Shown in pieces: positions 6,416 through 14,321 of a stretch of 15,722 bases of DNA. The notes under the pieces were generated by a model. It did no database searches, had not been told where the DNA came from, and saw only the letters and a program-made list of their open reading frames with translations. The translations under genes and the position numbers were made by a program. Position 1 is the stretch's first letter. Each line of letters begins with the position of its first letter. The DNA comes from an uncultured Clostridia bacterium (GTDB lineage: Bacteria; Bacillota; Clostridia; HGM11327), in NCBI GenBank assembly GCA_905210525.1, contig CAJLXE010000013.1, forward strand, positions 1 to 15,722. Direction: 5' to 3'.

Positions 6416-6898
6416 TTATTTATTGTTATCAAGCAAATTACTTCTCATTTTAAGCAATATTCTTCTGAGAAAGGCTTCTTCTTCCTCGGAAACAGCATCC
6501 AAAGCCAATTTTTCGGATACCTTTAAATTGTCTTCCATCTTTTTGTGTATCTCACGTCCGCGCTCTGTAATATATACTCTGCTCTGTCTTTGATCCGTCT
6601 CATCCGTAAAACGTGTAACCAGTCCCTCCGCCTCCATTTTCTGTAATGCAACGCTTACTGTCGGAGCTTTAAGATGCGTTATCACCGATATTTCATACTG
6701 AGTTTTGCCGTCGGCTCTTGCAAGAGTAAAAAGTATGTGTCTGTAACCGTCCGGTATCCCTATTTGTTCACTGAAGTTTCTCAGTTTATCGTGAAAAAGC
6801 TTGGATATATCGCCCATGAGCATCATTGTGGGCATTTCTTCCGGCGCATGATGAGGTTTATGCGGTATTTTATTGTTTTTCTTCATATTTATAGTCAT
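6416..6898 (-). CDS. MarR-family transcriptional regulator
   Basis: The 160-residue product is a winged helix-turn-helix repressor of the MarR type. From about residue 49 it reads GIPDGYRHILFTLARADG, then the recognition helix region ISVITHLKAPTVSVALQKME, the wing GLVTRFTDETDQRQSRVYIT, and long dimerisation helices at the end. There are no cysteines, so a thiol redox switch like that of OhrR is excluded. The N-terminus is unusual, with HKPHH and EEMPTMMLM. I chose ATG 6898 because it overlaps the stop of a 4-codon minicistron that owns the only good ribosome binding site (AAAGGA, 6920-6925). ATG 6886 is a second option. Upstream in-frame GTG 6982 lies in the leader and has no such site. A palindromic operator at its own start point suggests autorepression. 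The convergent hydratase gene with a matching promoter is the likely target. Confidence 0.9.
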   Translation of the reverse strand: MTINMKKNNKIPHKPHHAPEEMPTMMLMGDISKLFHDKLRNFSEQIGIPDGYRHILFTLARADGKTQYEISVITHLKAPTVSVALQKMEAEGLVTRFTDETDQRQSRVYITERGREIHKKMEDNLKVSEKLALDAVSEEEEAFLRRILLKMRSNLLDNNK

Positions 6899-6909
6899 AA
6901 CTTTCGCAT
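6895..6909 (-). CDS. Putative 4-codon leader minicistron MRKL overlapping the marR start
   Basis: AAAGGA (6920-6925) is followed after 10 nt by ATG CGA AAG TTA TGA. The TGA stop overlaps the marR ATG as ATGA. From that ribosome binding site the marR ATG itself would be 21 nt away, which is too far for normal initiation. Translation of marR by re-initiation after the minicistron is a simple explanation. The minicistron ATG lies in the loop of a hairpin (CTTTTGC/GCGAAAG, 6901-6917). It could be coincidence. Confidence 0.35.
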   Translation of the reverse strand: MRKL

Positions 6910-6989
6910 CGCAAAAGTTTCCTTTCTGCGGAACTGTCCGCAAACAAGCAATAAATTCAGAATACGCTCCCGAATATCGCACCGATATT
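6899..6989 (-). promoter_or_regulatory. Structured marR leader with three small perfect hairpins
   Basis: In transcription order the leader contains AATATCG/CGATATT (6973-6989, 3-nt loop), TGCGGA/TCCGCA (6927-6942, 4-nt loop) and CTTTTGC/GCGAAAG (6901-6917, 3-nt loop, one G-U pair on RNA). The AAAGGA ribosome binding site lies between the second and third. If the third hairpin forms, it shortens the path from this site to the marR ATG to about 4 nt. The first hairpin directly abuts the operator and may be part of a DNA-binding site. Confidence 0.45.
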
Positions 6990-7009
6990 TTAGTTAGTTA
7001 TCTAATTAA
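6990..7009. promoter_or_regulatory. Candidate MarR operator at the marR transcription start
   Basis: This 20-bp near-palindrome is centred on TA at 6999/7000. Sixteen of 20 bases agree with their reverse complement; the halves are TTAGTTAGTT and ATCTAATTAA. It begins about 5 bp downstream of the marR -10 box and so covers the predicted start point. That is a typical site for MarR-type autorepression. Confidence 0.6.
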
Positions 7010-7013
7010 AAAT

Positions 7014-7042
7014 ATTGTACACCAAATCATGTTTTTTGTCAA
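7014..7042 (-). promoter_or_regulatory. SigA-type promoter of marR
   Basis: On the minus strand TTGACA (7037-7042) and TACAAT (7014-7019) are 17 nt apart. TG precedes the -10, making an extended-type element. The spacer shares AAAAAC and TTTGGT with the hydratase promoter at 3775-3803. Transcription should start near 7007, inside the palindromic operator. Confidence 0.85.
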
Positions 7043-7071
7043 CAGCATATTTAAAAAGATTCTTGACACAT

Positions 7072-7122
7072 AAAAAAAGTGAACCCTGCTTCCATACCGA
7101 GCGATAAAGAATCCGGATTCAC
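7072..7122 (-). terminator. Intrinsic terminator closing the miaB-mutS-mutL-miaA-PHP operon
   Basis: On the minus strand GTGAATCC (7122-7115) pairs with GGGTTCAC (7086-7079) over 8 bp with one G-U pair. The loop is 28 nt, and seven T residues (7078-7072) follow. It lies 37 nt after the stop of the last PHP gene and upstream of the marR promoter, so it insulates the two units. Confidence 0.75.
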
Positions 7123-7159
7123 CGTTTTTATAAATCATTCGTTTTTTAGTTTTTACGTT

Positions 7160-7915
7160 TTATCTGCCGCATTTTCCGAAGCCTTGCGGAATAACAGCAC
7201 TGCCCGATATCTCAAACAAATAATCATGCGAATTTATAATATCGGCAAGCTCAAAAGAATTTGTCGGAAGAGTCTTTGTTTTAAGCAACGCCATTGCGCA
7301 ATCCTCCTCATTATGAAAGTCGGAACCGCACGTTGTAATTTCAAAGCCGTTGTTGCGTGCATATTCGCAGGCAACGCCTACTCTTGAATTATTTTCGGGA
7401 TGCAGATTGAATGTCTCCACACCGTCAAGATATTCTTTCGGCATTCTTATCATACCGTTTCTGAACGGGTGCGCCTGCACTATAACATTGTCGGGACGCT
7501 TCATGGCTTTGTAGAAATCGCCTAAAGTTTTATCCATATAATTTATGGATTCCTTTACAAAATCCTCGTCTATTCCGAATATAAGATAATCATTTCCGTT
7601 TTCCGCAAAAAAGCATATCTCCATACCGAGCAAAACATTAATATTCTCTTTCCTGCCCGCTTCGTACGCACGTCTGTATCCCTCAAGATATATGTCCGTC
7701 ATTGAGTCCTTATTTGCGGCGCACTCATAAAAATAACTCGGTTCACAGTATCTGCCCACATGACGGATATGAAAATGATTGGTTATAACAATCGCATCGC
7801 AGCCCTTTTGTTTATACAGCTCAACCGTTCTTTCCGGAGATACATTGGCACATCCGCTTCCCGGATTCGTATGCGCATGAAGCTCGATTTTATATTTATA
7901 ATCATTGATATTCAT
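7160..7915 (-). CDS. PHP-domain metal-dependent phosphoesterase, distal copy
   Basis: This 251-residue protein is a stand-alone PHP domain, a family of metal-dependent phosphoesterases that includes histidinol phosphatase, exonucleases and polymerase-associated domains. The likely metal ligands are all visible: H13 and H15 (ELHAHTN), H47 (VITNHF), E99 (LLGMEI), H149 (QAHPF), H172 (NLHPE), and D199/H201 (GSDFH). It has no polymerase or other extra domain. It is a clear tandem paralogue of the gene just upstream (35 nt away): long blocks match, including PHP motifs, PKEYLDGVETFNLHPE and SRVGVACEYAR. A 9-residue insert, HIRHVGRYC, follows TNHF and is absent from the other copy. The ribosome binding site before ATG 7915 is weak (GGGT). 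It is the last gene of the mutS/miaA operon. The substrate is unknown; histidinol phosphate is possible, but there is no his gene nearby. Confidence 0.85.
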   Translation of the reverse strand: MNINDYKYKIELHAHTNPGSGCANVSPERTVELYKQKGCDAIVITNHFHIRHVGRYCEPSYFYECAANKDSMTDIYLEGYRRAYEAGRKENINVLLGMEICFFAENGNDYLIFGIDEDFVKESINYMDKTLGDFYKAMKRPDNVIVQAHPFRNGMIRMPKEYLDGVETFNLHPENNSRVGVACEYARNNGFEITTCGSDFHNEEDCAMALLKTKTLPTNSFELADIINSHDYLFEISGSAVIPQGFGKCGR

Positions 7916-7950
7916 ATATTACCCGTTCTTTGATAATTCAAAAATATTTG

Positions 7951-8673
7951 TTATTTATTTTCTTTGAACCCGAGCGGAATTATTATGCTGCCCGATATGT
8001 CAAACAGATAATCGTGAGATTTTATGATATCGGCAAGCTCAAAAGAATTTGTCGGGAGAGTTTTGGTACGTATCAAAGCAAGACCGTAGCTTGGTTCATC
8101 GTGAAAATCGGAACCGCACGTCGTAATTGCAAACTCATTATCACGTGCATACTCGCAGGCAACGCCCACTCTTGAATTGTGTTCCGGATGCAAATTGAAT
8201 GTTTCCACACCGTCAAGATACTCTTTGGGCATTCTTGTCATTCCGTTTCTGAACGGATGCGCCTGTATTATCACATTATTCTCGTTTTTCATATCCTTGT
8301 AAAACTCCGCAAGCGTTCCGTTGAGATATTCCGATGCCTTCGAAACAAATTCATCATCAACGCCGAATACAAGATAATCGTTGCTGTTCTCAGTAAAACG
8401 TATCTCCATGCCGAGTATTACGTTAATTCCTTCTTTTCTGCCGATTTCACACGTCTGCCTGTATCCTGCAAGATATTTATCAACAAGAGTTTTTTTATCT
8501 TCAAAATTTTTATAATAGTAGCTCGGTTCAAAATGATTTGTTATAACAACCGCATCGCAGCCCGATTTTTTATGCACTGCCACCATCCTTTCCGGCGATA
8601 CGGAACTGCATCCGCTTCCCGGATTTGTATGTGCATGAAGTTCTATCTTATACTTATAATCGTTTACGTTCAT
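7951..8673 (-). CDS. PHP-domain metal-dependent phosphoesterase, proximal copy
   Basis: This 240-residue stand-alone PHP domain has the complete metal-binding set: H13/H15, H47, E90, H139, H162 and D189/H191. It pairs with the downstream paralogue and lacks that protein's 9-residue insert. ATG 8673 follows the miaA stop by 3 nt, and its ribosome binding site (AGAGG, in AAAGAGGT) lies within the last codons of miaA, so translation is probably coupled to miaA. Many Clostridia have hfq at this position; here no hfq is seen. Because the genes upstream act on DNA mismatches and tRNA, a nucleic-acid or nucleotide phosphoester substrate is an attractive guess, but nothing in the sequence proves it. 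Confidence 0.86.
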   Translation of the reverse strand: MNVNDYKYKIELHAHTNPGSGCSSVSPERMVAVHKKSGCDAVVITNHFEPSYYYKNFEDKKTLVDKYLAGYRQTCEIGRKEGINVILGMEIRFTENSNDYLVFGVDDEFVSKASEYLNGTLAEFYKDMKNENNVIIQAHPFRNGMTRMPKEYLDGVETFNLHPEHNSRVGVACEYARDNEFAITTCGSDFHDEPSYGLALIRTKTLPTNSFELADIIKSHDYLFDISGSIIIPLGFKENK

Positions 8674-8676
8674 TGC

Positions 8677-9639
8677 TCAATACCTCTTTGCAAAATTTTC
8701 AATTATATCAAAAGCTTCCGATACCGCGCCGTCATCGCACGGATTCATCCACTTTATATTTTCCGTTCTCTTAAACCACGTTATCTGTCTTTTTGCGTAA
8801 CGGCGTGAATTCATTTTTATTTTCTCAACAGCGTCGTCATAAGAAATTTTTCCGTCAATATATTCAAGCATTTCCTTATAACCTATTGCCTGCCCCGCTT
8901 GAGAAGCATCTCCCCGAAGCTTAAGCACGCCTGCCGAAATCAATTCACGCACTTCTTTTTCAAGAACGTTTTCCAGCATAACGTCTACTCTTCTGTTGAT
9001 TCTGTCATAAAGAATGTCTCTGTCCCATTCCATTCCGAAAATCAATGCATCAAAAATGCTTTCGCGTTCCGCCGTCACCTGTTCCGACTTAGGCTTTCCC
9101 GTAAGCATATATATTTCAAGCGCCCTTACAACTCTTTTCACATTATTCGGATGTATTTGTTCGGCACTTACGGGATCAACCTTTTGCAGTTTCGCATACA
9201 AAAAATCAGCTCCGTATTTTTCGGCATCATCATAAAGCTGTTTTCTTAGCGAATCGTCAAACGATGCCTCCGACATATTATAAGAATACAGAAGCGAATT
9301 GAGATACAGTCCCGTGCCTCCGCACAAAACGGGCATCTTTCCGCGCAAATATATGTCATTTACCGTGCGGCGCGCAATACTTGCATAATCATTTGCATTG
9401 AACGGCTCATCGGGTTCAACCACATCAATCATGTGATGTTTTATTCCTTGCATTTCTTCGGGTGAAGGCTTTGCGGTGCCTATGCAGAGACGCTTATATA
9501 TCTGCATGGAATCCATCGAAATAACTTCTCCGTCAAACCGTTTTGCAATTTCAACCGCAAACGCTGTTTTCCCCGACGCAGTAGGCCCCACAACCGCAAT
9601 AAGCGGAGTTTTGCCGCATGAATTACTGTATTCTGCCAA
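8677..9639 (-). CDS. miaA: tRNA dimethylallyltransferase MiaA
   Basis: MiaA transfers a dimethylallyl group to N6 of A37 in tRNAs that read UNN codons, giving i6A37. The 320-residue protein shows the P-loop GPTASGKT (18-25), DSMQIYK with the catalytic D43, GTAKPS, HHMIDVVEPDE, LCGGTGLYLNSLL, NVKRVVRALEI, QAIGYKE and RYAKRQITWFKR, all in the usual order and at normal length. The start is a TTG (9639-9637) that overlaps the end of mutL by 17 nt. There is no better start before the P-loop, and the ribosome binding site is poor (GGAAAAAAG), which fits translational coupling. The enzyme that acts next on the same base, MiaB, is encoded at the head of this operon. Confidence 0.97.
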   Translation of the reverse strand: MAEYSNSCGKTPLIAVVGPTASGKTAFAVEIAKRFDGEVISMDSMQIYKRLCIGTAKPSPEEMQGIKHHMIDVVEPDEPFNANDYASIARRTVNDIYLRGKMPVLCGGTGLYLNSLLYSYNMSEASFDDSLRKQLYDDAEKYGADFLYAKLQKVDPVSAEQIHPNNVKRVVRALEIYMLTGKPKSEQVTAERESIFDALIFGMEWDRDILYDRINRRVDVMLENVLEKEVRELISAGVLKLRGDASQAGQAIGYKEMLEYIDGKISYDDAVEKIKMNSRRYAKRQITWFKRTENIKWMNPCDDGAVSEAFDIIENFAKRY

Positions 9640-11674
9640 ATCTTTTTTCCATTTCTTTCTTGCTGATTGTTATGGCAATAGGTCTGCCATGCGGACACGT
9701 AAGCCCTTTAAGAGTTTTTACGGCATTTATTATAAATTTTATTTCTGCATCCGAAAGCTTCTGATTGCCTTTAACCGCGTGCTTGCATGCAGATTTCATC
9801 AATTCAGGGCAAACTATATCACGAACAACATTCTGTGCCGACATATTCTGCTTCATAAGCTCCACAGCTTCATTGAACACCGTTCTGAACGGCGCGCCGC
9901 AAACTACCGACGGAACGCCTCTTATTACACAGGCGTTATTTCCGAAAACCTCAATATCAAACCCCATCTGAGCAAAAGTTTCCGTGTTTTCGTTTATAAT
10001 ATCAACAACCGCAGGCTCCGCATCTATAACTTCCGGAATCAGAAGCTGCTGTACCGCAACCTTTTTATTCATAAAGTCCGCATAATATTTATCGTACAGA
10101 AATCTTTCGTGAGCAGCGTGCTGGTCAATAATACAGCACAAGTCGTCGCTCTGAATAAGTATATACGTATCCCACAGCACTCCGCATATATCAAAATTTA
10201 CGTCAAATTCACGTTCTTCACGTGTATCTGCCGTCTTATGCTCTTCGTCAAGCGACTGTTGAACAGGCTTTACCTTTGCGTATTCCGGAACGGTCATATC
10301 AAAGTCCACTCTGTTCTCACGCAATATAAACCTGTCCGAAGCTGTTATCTCATTAAAACGTCTGATCGGAGCTTCTCTTGCGTCTTTTTCTTCCGCATTG
10401 TTTTTATTTTCGGATACAAGTTTTTCATTCTTATAAGTTTGAGCGGTATCCGACCCGGATTTATTCAGTACCGTTTCTTCCGAACCCGTTTTCTCGTTTT
10501 TACTGTATGTAAATTCATGAATCGGATTAAATATATTGTCGACCGTATCCTTTTTACCGATAACATTTTCTTCGGAATTGCCCGTGTCATCGTCGAACTT
10601 ATCAGATAATTTTATCTCAACATCAGGTGCTTTTACAATTTTTACTTCCGATTTATATTCTTCATCCTCAAATTTCATTTCGGGCAAAACGTCGCCCGGC
10701 AAAAGTGCCTGCGAAACAGCGCTCATTACCGCGCTGAACACCGCTCTGCTGTTTGAAAATCTGACTTCGGTTTTCTGCGGATGAACATTTACATCCACTT
10801 CCGAGTAAGGCAGTCTGATATACAGCACGGCAAAAGGAAACCTATTTACCATAAGCTTTCCTTTGTATGCCTCATCAAGCGCCGCCGCAATAAGCGCGCT
10901 CTTTACGTATCTGCCGTTCACAAAAAACGACTGTTTCCTTCTGTTAAGCTGTGAATATGCAGGCTTGCAGACATAACCCGTAATTTCGATACCGTCAATT
11001 TCCTTGGATATCTGCACCAATTCGTCTTTTACCTGTTCTCCGTATACGGCGCATATTGCACTAAGCTCGTCTCCGTGAGCATCGGAGCGCATTTCCGTTC
11101 TTCCACCGTTTACAATCTTGAAAGAAATATTCGGGTTTGCCAATATAAATCTTGCACAAAGCTCAAGTATATTATTTGTTTCATGGCGCAATGATTTGAG
11201 GAATTTCCTTCTTGCAGGCGTATTGAAGAACAAATCGCTGACTTCTATCGTCGTTCCTCTCGGAAAGCCTACCTTTTTAACGGATTCACATTTTCCGCCC
11301 GCAATTATTATCTTTGTACCTATATCGCCCGTACTTGTAGTAAGTTCAACATGAGATACTTCGCTGATACTCGCCAGAGCTTCTCCCCTGAAGCCCATTG
11401 TGGAAATATGCTGCAAGTCTTCCGCAGAAGACACCTTGCTCGTGGCGTGGCGCAAAAATGCGGTATGTGCGTCGTCTTCATCCATGCCGCAACCGTTGTC
11501 GGTTATGCGTATGTATTCCGTTCCGCCCTTTGAGAACTCTACCGTAATCGATGTGCTTCCTGCGTCTATTGAATTTTCTACAAGTTCTTTTATAACGGAA
11601 GCCGGATTCTCAACCACTTCTCCGGCAGCTATCTGATTTATTACTCTGTCGTTAAGTAAATTAATCTTTCCCAT
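9623..11674 (-). CDS. mutL: DNA mismatch repair protein MutL (endonuclease type)
   Basis: MutL links mismatch-bound MutS to strand incision. The 683-residue protein has an N-terminal GHKL ATPase (E33/N34 in ELVENSIDAG, DNGCGM, GFRGEALASI at 94-103), an acidic low-complexity linker (about 340-480), and a C-terminal dimerisation/endonuclease domain. The endonuclease motif DQHAAHERFLYDK begins at D517; the last acidic position is D where the consensus has E. The accessory metal motifs ACKHAVK (about 629) and CPHGRP (about 660) are also present. It should therefore be a nicking MutL, as expected for bacteria without MutH. ATG 11674 shares its A with the mutS stop (TGATG), and a GTG just upstream is a less likely start. 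The overlap implies coupled translation with mutS. Confidence 0.97.
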   Translation of the reverse strand: MGKINLLNDRVINQIAAGEVVENPASVIKELVENSIDAGSTSITVEFSKGGTEYIRITDNGCGMDEDDAHTAFLRHATSKVSSAEDLQHISTMGFRGEALASISEVSHVELTTSTGDIGTKIIIAGGKCESVKKVGFPRGTTIEVSDLFFNTPARRKFLKSLRHETNNILELCARFILANPNISFKIVNGGRTEMRSDAHGDELSAICAVYGEQVKDELVQISKEIDGIEITGYVCKPAYSQLNRRKQSFFVNGRYVKSALIAAALDEAYKGKLMVNRFPFAVLYIRLPYSEVDVNVHPQKTEVRFSNSRAVFSAVMSAVSQALLPGDVLPEMKFEDEEYKSEVKIVKAPDVEIKLSDKFDDDTGNSEENVIGKKDTVDNIFNPIHEFTYSKNEKTGSEETVLNKSGSDTAQTYKNEKLVSENKNNAEEKDAREAPIRRFNEITASDRFILRENRVDFDMTVPEYAKVKPVQQSLDEEHKTADTREEREFDVNFDICGVLWDTYILIQSDDLCCIIDQHAAHERFLYDKYYADFMNKKVAVQQLLIPEVIDAEPAVVDIINENTETFAQMGFDIEVFGNNACVIRGVPSVVCGAPFRTVFNEAVELMKQNMSAQNVVRDIVCPELMKSACKHAVKGNQKLSDAEIKFIINAVKTLKGLTCPHGRPIAITISKKEMEKRFGRIQ

Positions 11675-14301
11675 CACGTATACTTTCTCTTGAGATCATC
11701 AAGTATAACCAGCGCTTCAAGCGCAGTTATTTTATCAGTATTCATTCTTCTCAGCTCATCTGCAAGCAGAACAGCTTTTTCGTTTTCCGGAGAATCCTTT
11801 ATCTCCGGCTCACTGTTTATCTTTTGGCGCGCGGCATTATTTATATCATTATTTTCGAGCTGCTGAAGAATATCCTTTGCTCTTGACACGATAACATCCG
11901 GAATACCCGCAAGCTTTGCCACCTGTATTCCGTAGCTGTGAACAGCTTCACCCGGCACTATTTTTCTCAGAAACACTATATCATCATTATATTCTTTTGT
12001 TACAACATGATAATTTTTTATTCCGTACAATTTACTTTCAAGCTCCGTAAGCTCATGATAATGTGTTGCAAACAGTGTTTTGGCACCGAGAAGATGCGCG
12101 TCTGCCGCATATTCAACGACGGCCCATGCTATACTCAATCCGTCATATGTACTTGTGCCTCTTCCGACTTCATCAAATATAAGCAGACTGTTTTCGGTTG
12201 CATTATGCAGTATGCTCGCAACCTCGTTCATTTCAACCATAAATGTACTCTGTCCCTGCGATATATCGTCGGTAGCCCCCGCCCTTACAAATATGCGATC
12301 CGATATACACAAGTCCGCCGCCTCGCACGGAACAAAGCTTCCTATCTGCATCATAAAACATATCAATGCAGTCTGACGCATAAAAGTACTTTTTCCCGCC
12401 ATATTCGGACCTGTTATTATTATGACCTTACTGTCGGCATTATCCAGATATGCGTCATTCGGCACAAAGCCTCCGTTCTGCATATTGCTTTCTATTACCG
12501 GATGTCTGCCGTTTTTTATATTTATTACGCCGTTTTTATTGATATGAGGACGTACATAATCGTTATCTCCGGCAATTTTCGCAAACGCATGCAGACAATC
12601 TATAACAGCCACGGCATTGGACAAATCCTGAAGACGTTTTGCCTCATCCGCAATGTCTATGCGCACCATATTGAAAATTTCTGTTTCTATCTTATATATT
12701 TTGCTTTCCGCATTAAGCATAAGCTCCTCAAGCTCTTTAAGCTTGGGGGTAACATATCTTTCGGAATTTGCAAGCGTCTGACGTCTTATAAAATCACTCG
12801 GAACAAGCTCTTTATATGAGTTCGTAACATCAATATAGTAACCGAACACTTTATTGAATCCTATTTTGAGATCCTTTATGCCTGTTCTTTCTCTTTCTTC
12901 CTGCTCCAGAGCAAGTATCCATGACGAGCCGTTTGTCATGACGGATCTCAGCTTGTCAAGTTCCTCACTGTATCCGGATTTTATTATGCCGCCTTCCTTC
13001 ATTGTAAGCGGCGGACAATCCGAAATAGTATTCCTTATAAGTGATGAAACATCATTCAATGTATCGATATCTTTTATTGATTCCGATATAAGCGTCGATT
13101 TGAACTCTGACAATATTCCTTTTATTTTCGGCATAAGCTCAAGGCTGTCCCGCAAAGATATCATATCCCTTGCAGTTGCGGTGCCTGCCGTAATTCTTGA
13201 TGTAATACGTTCTATATCCTTAAAATCCGTCAGCGCTTCACTGAGCTCTTCCAGTTTGGATTTTTTCGTAAAAAGTTCTTCAACCGCATCAAGTCTTGCT
13301 TCAATAGCAAAATACTGTACAAGAGGCTCGCACATCCAGCGTCTGAGCATTCTTGCGCCGGGAGACGTTTTTGTTTTATCCAGAAGTCCGAGTAAAGACC
13401 CTTTTTTACCTTTTGTGCGTATATTTTCCGTCAATTCAAGATTTCTTTTGGAAAACGAATCCATATACATAGAATCCGACGAATGTTTTACTTTAATTGA
13501 AGTAATCTGCTTTACAGAACTGCGTTGAGTTTCATAGAGATATTCCATAAGCGCCCCTGCCGCGATAATTACTTCCGGTATATTTTCTATTCCGAATCCG
13601 TTCAGACTGCTTGCCTGAAAATGCCTCGTAAGCTTTGCATATGCATTTTTATACGAAAAACACCAGTCATAATAAGGAGTCGAGTATATATTCCGAACGG
13701 CGTCCTTGACTTCGCTCAAAGACTTATCTTCAAAGTTTGCCGTATTATAAACAATTTCATTCGGAGACACACTGTTAAGCTCGTTTTTAAAATTTGAGGC
13801 AACATCATCGCCCTCTATCAGACGCACATAAAATTCACCCGTGGAAATATCTGCGTAAGCCGTACCTATTTTGTGATGGTCTGCAAACACGCACATTATA
13901 TAATTGTTTTTGTCCTCCTGAAGCATCGACTGTTCCGTAAGCGTTCCGGGAGTAATAATTTTCGTTATATCTCTTGCAACAAGACCTTTTGCCGTTGCCG
14001 GATCCTCAATCTGCTCACATATAGCAACCTTATATCCCTTATCTATCAGCTTCGCAATGTACTTTTCCACGGAATGATACGGTATGCCGCACATTGGCGC
14101 GCGCTCCTGCAATCCGCAGTCTTTGCCTGTAAGCGTAAGCTCCAGCTCCTTTGAAGCAATTACCGCATCGTCAAAAAACATTTCATAGAAATCACCCAGT
14201 CTGTAAAACAGCAGTGAATCTCTGTTTTTTTCTTTCGTTTCTATGTATTGCTTCATCATAGGAGTTACTTTATCTTTAATTTCGTTAAAATCTGTCGCCA
14301 T
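11674..14301 (-). CDS. mutS: DNA mismatch repair protein MutS
   Basis: MutS recognises mismatches and small loops and recruits MutL. The 875-residue protein has the mismatch-reading DFYEMF motif (F38, E40), connector, lever and clamp regions, then the ABC-type ATPase: Walker A GPNMAGKST (631-639), STFMVEMNE, Walker B LLIFDEVGRGTS (D710/E711), ATHYHEL, and the family block SYGIQVAKLAGIP. A final segment rich in N/E/K leads to a short C-terminal helix (ALEALVILDDLK). I chose ATG 14301 because GGAG lies 7 nt upstream; an in-frame TTG at 14325 has no such site and would overlap miaB. It overlaps mutL by one base. Length and motifs are those of MutS1, not of MutS2, as there is no Smr domain. Confidence 0.98.
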   Translation of the reverse strand: MATDFNEIKDKVTPMMKQYIETKEKNRDSLLFYRLGDFYEMFFDDAVIASKELELTLTGKDCGLQERAPMCGIPYHSVEKYIAKLIDKGYKVAICEQIEDPATAKGLVARDITKIITPGTLTEQSMLQEDKNNYIMCVFADHHKIGTAYADISTGEFYVRLIEGDDVASNFKNELNSVSPNEIVYNTANFEDKSLSEVKDAVRNIYSTPYYDWCFSYKNAYAKLTRHFQASSLNGFGIENIPEVIIAAGALMEYLYETQRSSVKQITSIKVKHSSDSMYMDSFSKRNLELTENIRTKGKKGSLLGLLDKTKTSPGARMLRRWMCEPLVQYFAIEARLDAVEELFTKKSKLEELSEALTDFKDIERITSRITAGTATARDMISLRDSLELMPKIKGILSEFKSTLISESIKDIDTLNDVSSLIRNTISDCPPLTMKEGGIIKSGYSEELDKLRSVMTNGSSWILALEQEERERTGIKDLKIGFNKVFGYYIDVTNSYKELVPSDFIRRQTLANSERYVTPKLKELEELMLNAESKIYKIETEIFNMVRIDIADEAKRLQDLSNAVAVIDCLHAFAKIAGDNDYVRPHINKNGVINIKNGRHPVIESNMQNGGFVPNDAYLDNADSKVIIITGPNMAGKSTFMRQTALICFMMQIGSFVPCEAADLCISDRIFVRAGATDDISQGQSTFMVEMNEVASILHNATENSLLIFDEVGRGTSTYDGLSIAWAVVEYAADAHLLGAKTLFATHYHELTELESKLYGIKNYHVVTKEYNDDIVFLRKIVPGEAVHSYGIQVAKLAGIPDVIVSRAKDILQQLENNDINNAARQKINSEPEIKDSPENEKAVLLADELRRMNTDKITALEALVILDDLKRKYT

Positions 14302-14321
14302 ATCAACACTCCGCACTTCAA

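Noticed and set aside
7060..7090. TTGACA on the plus strand at about 7062 as a promoter
   Set aside because: No -10 element at a suitable distance and no plus-strand gene follows; it lies within the operon terminator region.
7160..8673. PHP pair as histidinol phosphatases of a histidine operon
   Set aside because: No his genes are present and the location is a repair/tRNA-modification operon; the generic PHP call is safer.
9476..10609. Long plus-strand open frame (377 codons) opposite mutL and miaA
   Set aside because: It lies antisense to two confidently identified genes, has a low-complexity F/Y/R/I-rich translation, and no convincing ribosome binding site. It is a shadow of the mutL codon pattern.
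11938..12819. Plus-strand open frame of 293 codons opposite mutS
   Set aside because: It is antisense to the MutS ATPase domain, rich in C/Y/I/H with no recognisable domain, and is explained by codon bias on the coding strand.
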